The position numbers were made by a program, and so were the translations under genes. Positions 61,788 through 64,000 of a stretch of DNA of 64,000 nt are shown here, piece by piece. Position 1 is the first letter of the stretch; each line of letters starts with the position of its first letter. Source of the DNA: Pedococcus bigeumensis (GTDB lineage Bacteria > Actinomycetota > Actinomycetes > Actinomycetales > Dermatophilaceae); the NCBI RefSeq assembly GCF_006438965.1, contig NZ_RCZM01000003.1, positions 248,001-312,000 of the forward strand, given 5' to 3'. The notes under the pieces were generated by a model. The model was not told the origin of the DNA, made no database searches, and worked only from the letters and a program-made list of their open reading frames with translations.

Positions 61788-62264
61788 TCAGCGGGTGATG
61801 CGGGTGGAGGCGATGACCTGCTCCACGACGGGCACGTCGACGTCGACACCGGCGCCACCGGCCGACCCGGTGACGTGCACGAAGTCCTGCAGCGAGTCCT
61901 CGCGCGGCAGGCTGGCGAACGCGTGGATCTGTCGGATGGTGCCGAACTGGGGGTCGACCCACGAGACATCGACGCGATGGAACTCCTGGTCGTTGATCTG
62001 GACCGGGTGCACCTGACCGACCTCGGCCTGGGGTCGGGAGTCAACCGAGCCGCGCAGCTCCATCAGGGCATCCGCCGGCTGGTCGTTCTCGGGCCGGGTC
62101 CCCAACCGGACGATGACGTTGGGGGTGAAGTCGGCGTTGGCCTCCGTCTGCTTGGCAGCGAGGGCCACGGCCGGTGCGGACACCGGTTCCCAGGTGTCGG
62201 GCACGTCGATGCTCACCGCGGGAGGCGCGGGGAAGCGATCGGAGGGGAAGCTGAGGGTGCTCAT
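61788..62264 (-). CDS. LpqN/LpqT-like domain protein beside WXG100 locus
   Basis: 158 residues without a signal peptide: FPAPPAVSIDVPDTWEPVSAPAVALAAKQTEANADFTPNVIVRLG and a C-terminal strand region ending VDVPVVEQVIASTRI. The pattern of an early Pro-x-x-Trp followed by Pro-Asn-Val-hydrophobic-Val resembles LpqN/LpqT and DcrB folds. It lies next to type VII substrates, so it may be an accessory or immunity-like partner. Identification by pattern only. Confidence 0.55.
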   Translation of the reverse strand: MSTLSFPSDRFPAPPAVSIDVPDTWEPVSAPAVALAAKQTEANADFTPNVIVRLGTRPENDQPADALMELRGSVDSRPQAEVGQVHPVQINDQEFHRVDVSWVDPQFGTIRQIHAFASLPREDSLQDFVHVTGSAGGAGVDVDVPVVEQVIASTRITR

Positions 62265-62345
62265 GGTGCCCTTTCATGGCTGGTCGAACGACTGTGCTCA
62301 GGGTAGTCAGCGAGGGTCAGGGACCCGGACCGGCGACGACGTGGT

Positions 62346-63446
62346 CTACCAGGGCGGGTCGAACCCGATGTCGAACTTGATGCCGCCGCCGATGCCGAGG
62401 GTGGCCCCGACGTCGACCGAGACGCCGATGTTGTCGCTGCTGATCTCGGCGTCTGCCTCGGCGTGGGCTCCGATGCCGTAGGAGATCTCGCCGCCGACCC
62501 CGACGTCGACCGGACCGAGGTCCTGGCTGACCGAGGCCTCGCCCTTGCCGCCCACGAACACCTCGCCGCCGACGTTGGCCTTGGCCCCGTCGAGCCCGAG
62601 CTTGACGCCGGCGTCGGCGTTGGCCTCGGCGCCGGCGTAGGCGGTGCCCTCGACCTGGGTGCCGTGGCTGTTGGAGTAGGAACCGCTCACCTTGGCGACG
62701 TAGGCACCCGCCATGACGCCGCCCGACGCGACCAGGCCCTCCTTGGAGATGCCGACCTCGTAGTCGGCCTTGCCCTCGGTGCCCAGCAGCTCCCCAGAGA
62801 GGTGGTTGCCGTCCTCGTCACCCCAGGTCCCGCCGATGAACTCCTTGTCCCAGAGCTGCTTCTCACCGTCGGCGACCGTCATGCCGACGTTCAGCTCGGG
62901 CTTGTCGAAGCCGCCCTTGTCCCAGACACCCTCACCGTCACGGTGCTGGCCGTCCTCGTCCTCGTCGTCGACCCCGTCGTCGTCCTGGTCGTCGTCGTCC
63001 TCGGGGTCGTCGTCGCGGTCGTCGGGGACCTTGTCGTTGTCGTCGTCCTTGTCCTTGTCCTTGTCGTCCGGCGTGCCGTCGTTGTCGTCGTCCTTGTCGT
63101 CGGCGTCGGGGGTGCCGTCACCGTCACTGTCGCCGCCCCCGTCACCATCCCCACCGCCGCCGGGTCCGGTGACTCCCGAGGCGAGCTCCTGCTCGCCGAT
63201 CTCGTCGCGCAGCTTCTTGGCGAGCTCGTCCACCCCTCCGGTGCTGAGGTCCAGGCTGTGCCGGGTCGTCGGCCAGGCGTTGAAGAAGGTGCTGGCGTCG
63301 TCGCCCTCCCACACCCAGCGGAGCTGGCGCACGGCCTTCTCGGCGTTGGCAGTGGCGTCGGTCAGCTCCCCCTGCACCCGAGACAGCTGTTCGGCGATGG
63401 AGCGAACCTTCTGGTTCTCCATCCCCTTCTTGTCCGTGCCGCCCAT
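62346..63446 (-). CDS. WXG100-fused protein with Asp-rich repeats and glycine-rich C-terminal domain
   Basis: 366 residues. Residues 1-90 are WXG100-like (IAEQLSRVQGELTDATANAEKAVRQLRWVWEGDDASTFFNAWPTTRHSL). About residues 93-172 are a tract of Asp-x-Asp-x-Asp-Gly units resembling thrombospondin type 3 calcium-binding repeats. The C-terminal 190 residues are a Gly/Ala-rich beta domain that ends GIGGGIKFDIGFDPPW. Likely a type VII secreted surface protein or effector folded by calcium outside the cell (inference). No catalytic motif seen. Confidence 0.65.
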   Translation of the reverse strand: MGGTDKKGMENQKVRSIAEQLSRVQGELTDATANAEKAVRQLRWVWEGDDASTFFNAWPTTRHSLDLSTGGVDELAKKLRDEIGEQELASGVTGPGGGGDGDGGGDSDGDGTPDADDKDDDNDGTPDDKDKDKDDDNDKVPDDRDDDPEDDDDQDDDGVDDEDEDGQHRDGEGVWDKGGFDKPELNVGMTVADGEKQLWDKEFIGGTWGDEDGNHLSGELLGTEGKADYEVGISKEGLVASGGVMAGAYVAKVSGSYSNSHGTQVEGTAYAGAEANADAGVKLGLDGAKANVGGEVFVGGKGEASVSQDLGPVDVGVGGEISYGIGAHAEADAEISSDNIGVSVDVGATLGIGGGIKFDIGFDPPW

Positions 63447-63569
63447 GCTGCTCTGCCTTTGCGAGAGGTGCCGCGAGGGGCACGTGGTGGATCGAGGTCA
63501 TGCCGGTCGATCGAGGTCACGCCGGTGGCTGCCTGGTGTGGGACCAGGGCAGCCACCGGCGTGCGGGCC

Positions 63570-63869
63570 TCAGTTCGAGGCGGCCTTCTGCTCGGCGACC
63601 TCGGCCTGCAGACGCTTGTGCATCTCCGTGACGTCGAGGACGGTCTGGTCGATGTGGTTGGCGTCGGACTTCCACTGGGACTGGAACCGGTTGGAGTCCG
63701 GGCCGTGCCAGCTGCTGGCCAGCTTGTGGGCTGCCTGGTCGGCGTCCTGCTTGGCGTGCTGGAGGTCGGCCTTGGCCTTGCCGAGACGAGAGACGACGTC
63801 CTGGACCTTGGCCGGGTCCATGCCCTTCTTCTCGCCGCCGCCGCCGCCACCATCGGGAGTGGGAAGCAT
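63570..63869 (-). CDS. WXG100 family type VII secretion substrate
   Basis: 99 residues; AAGGAGAAA lies upstream of ATG 63869. Two helices flank the turn: KVQDVVSRLGKAKADLQHAKQDADQAAHKLASSWHGPDSNRFQSQWKSDANHIDQTVLDVTEMHKRLQAEVAEQ. The Trp-His-Gly replaces Trp-x-Gly. It should form a helical hairpin dimer exported by the ESX system. Confidence 0.85.
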   Translation of the reverse strand: MLPTPDGGGGGGEKKGMDPAKVQDVVSRLGKAKADLQHAKQDADQAAHKLASSWHGPDSNRFQSQWKSDANHIDQTVLDVTEMHKRLQAEVAEQKAASN

Positions 63870-63965
63870 GGTGTTTCTCCTTTGCTACGAAGTTCGTGGT
63901 TGGTGTTGCTCTGGTGTGCTGCTGTCGTGCGTCTCGCTGTGGTGCCTCGTGTGGAGCCCCCCGGC

Positions 63966-64000
63966 TCAGTTCGAGGTCTGGTCCTGCTGCTTGGCCTCGG
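63966..64000 (-). CDS. C-terminus of a further WXG100-like gene, cut by window edge
   Basis: Minus-strand frame ending EAKQQDQTSN-stop. The ending parallels AEQKAASN of the preceding WXG100 protein, and the order suggests a tandem paralogue. Only eleven codons are visible. Confidence 0.45.
   Translation of the reverse strand, partial: EAKQQDQTSN

Overview
This window is about 71% G+C by impression and comes from an actinobacterium, most likely a member of the Intrasporangiaceae. The order inositol-phosphate synthase / PadR / PonA-type penicillin-binding protein / GT87-like membrane protein / rpsF-ssb-rpsR-rplI ... dnaB matches the mycobacterial block Rv0046c-Rv0058. A PIG-L (mycothiol-type) amidase, WXG100 proteins and a Cgl0159-like aldolase also fit Actinobacteria.

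Positions 333-29254 are mobile DNA between a GNAT acetyltransferase (ends 329) and dnaB (stop codon 29276-29278). The centrepiece is a complete, apparently unannotated Tn7-like transposon at 4684-29254. It has a perfect 5-bp target duplication (TTGCT at 4679-4683 and 29255-29259). Its termini are related (TGTGAAGCGAC... and ...GTCGTTTCACA). Arrays of roughly 22-bp-spaced TnsB-type sites lie inside both ends, and perfect DnaA-box sequences lie just inside those arrays. Its five-gene core (23336-28302) encodes a RecB/TnsA-like nuclease, a DD(35)E transposase, an AAA ATPase, a 399-aa protein that does not look like TniQ, and a 235-aa HTH protein. The right end sits 21 bp past the dnaB stop codon, the same geometry Tn7 has at glmS. 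Cargo includes a sigma/anti-sigma-like pair, a PAP2 phosphatase, small membrane proteins, two copies (one decayed) of a phosphoribosyltransferase locus, an IS110-type insertion sequence, an XRE/ImmA-IrrE/PIN triad, a DUF433-DUF5615 toxin-antitoxin pair, and a zinc-ribbon/PD-(D/E)XK two-gene unit next to the transposition genes.

Left of it (333-4683) is a related orphan transposon left end followed by metal-handling cargo: a cupredoxin lipoprotein, a His-rich CDF exporter with a divergent SmtB/NmtR-like repressor, a CmtR-like repressor with its transporter, and a DinB-like protein. No matching right end is visible.

From 29276 the host chromosome resumes: dnaB, a DUF2277 protein, an MFS exporter, AlkD, a second MFS protein, a PIG-L deacetylase, a GH3 glucosidase with its TetR gene, a MATE exporter, a gamma-glutamyltransferase and a TauE exporter. 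Then comes a compact myo-inositol catabolic operon (iolG-iolE-iolC-aldolase-iolB-iolD) divergent from a GntR regulator. It is followed by a DUF3352 protein, the ribosomal/ssb cluster, GT87, ponA, padR-ino1, and the start of a WXG100 (type VII secretion) locus that runs off the right edge. The heptamer GGCATAC/GTATGCC occurs 29 times in this chromosomal part but only three times in the 29 kb of mobile DNA, an independent sign that the island is foreign.
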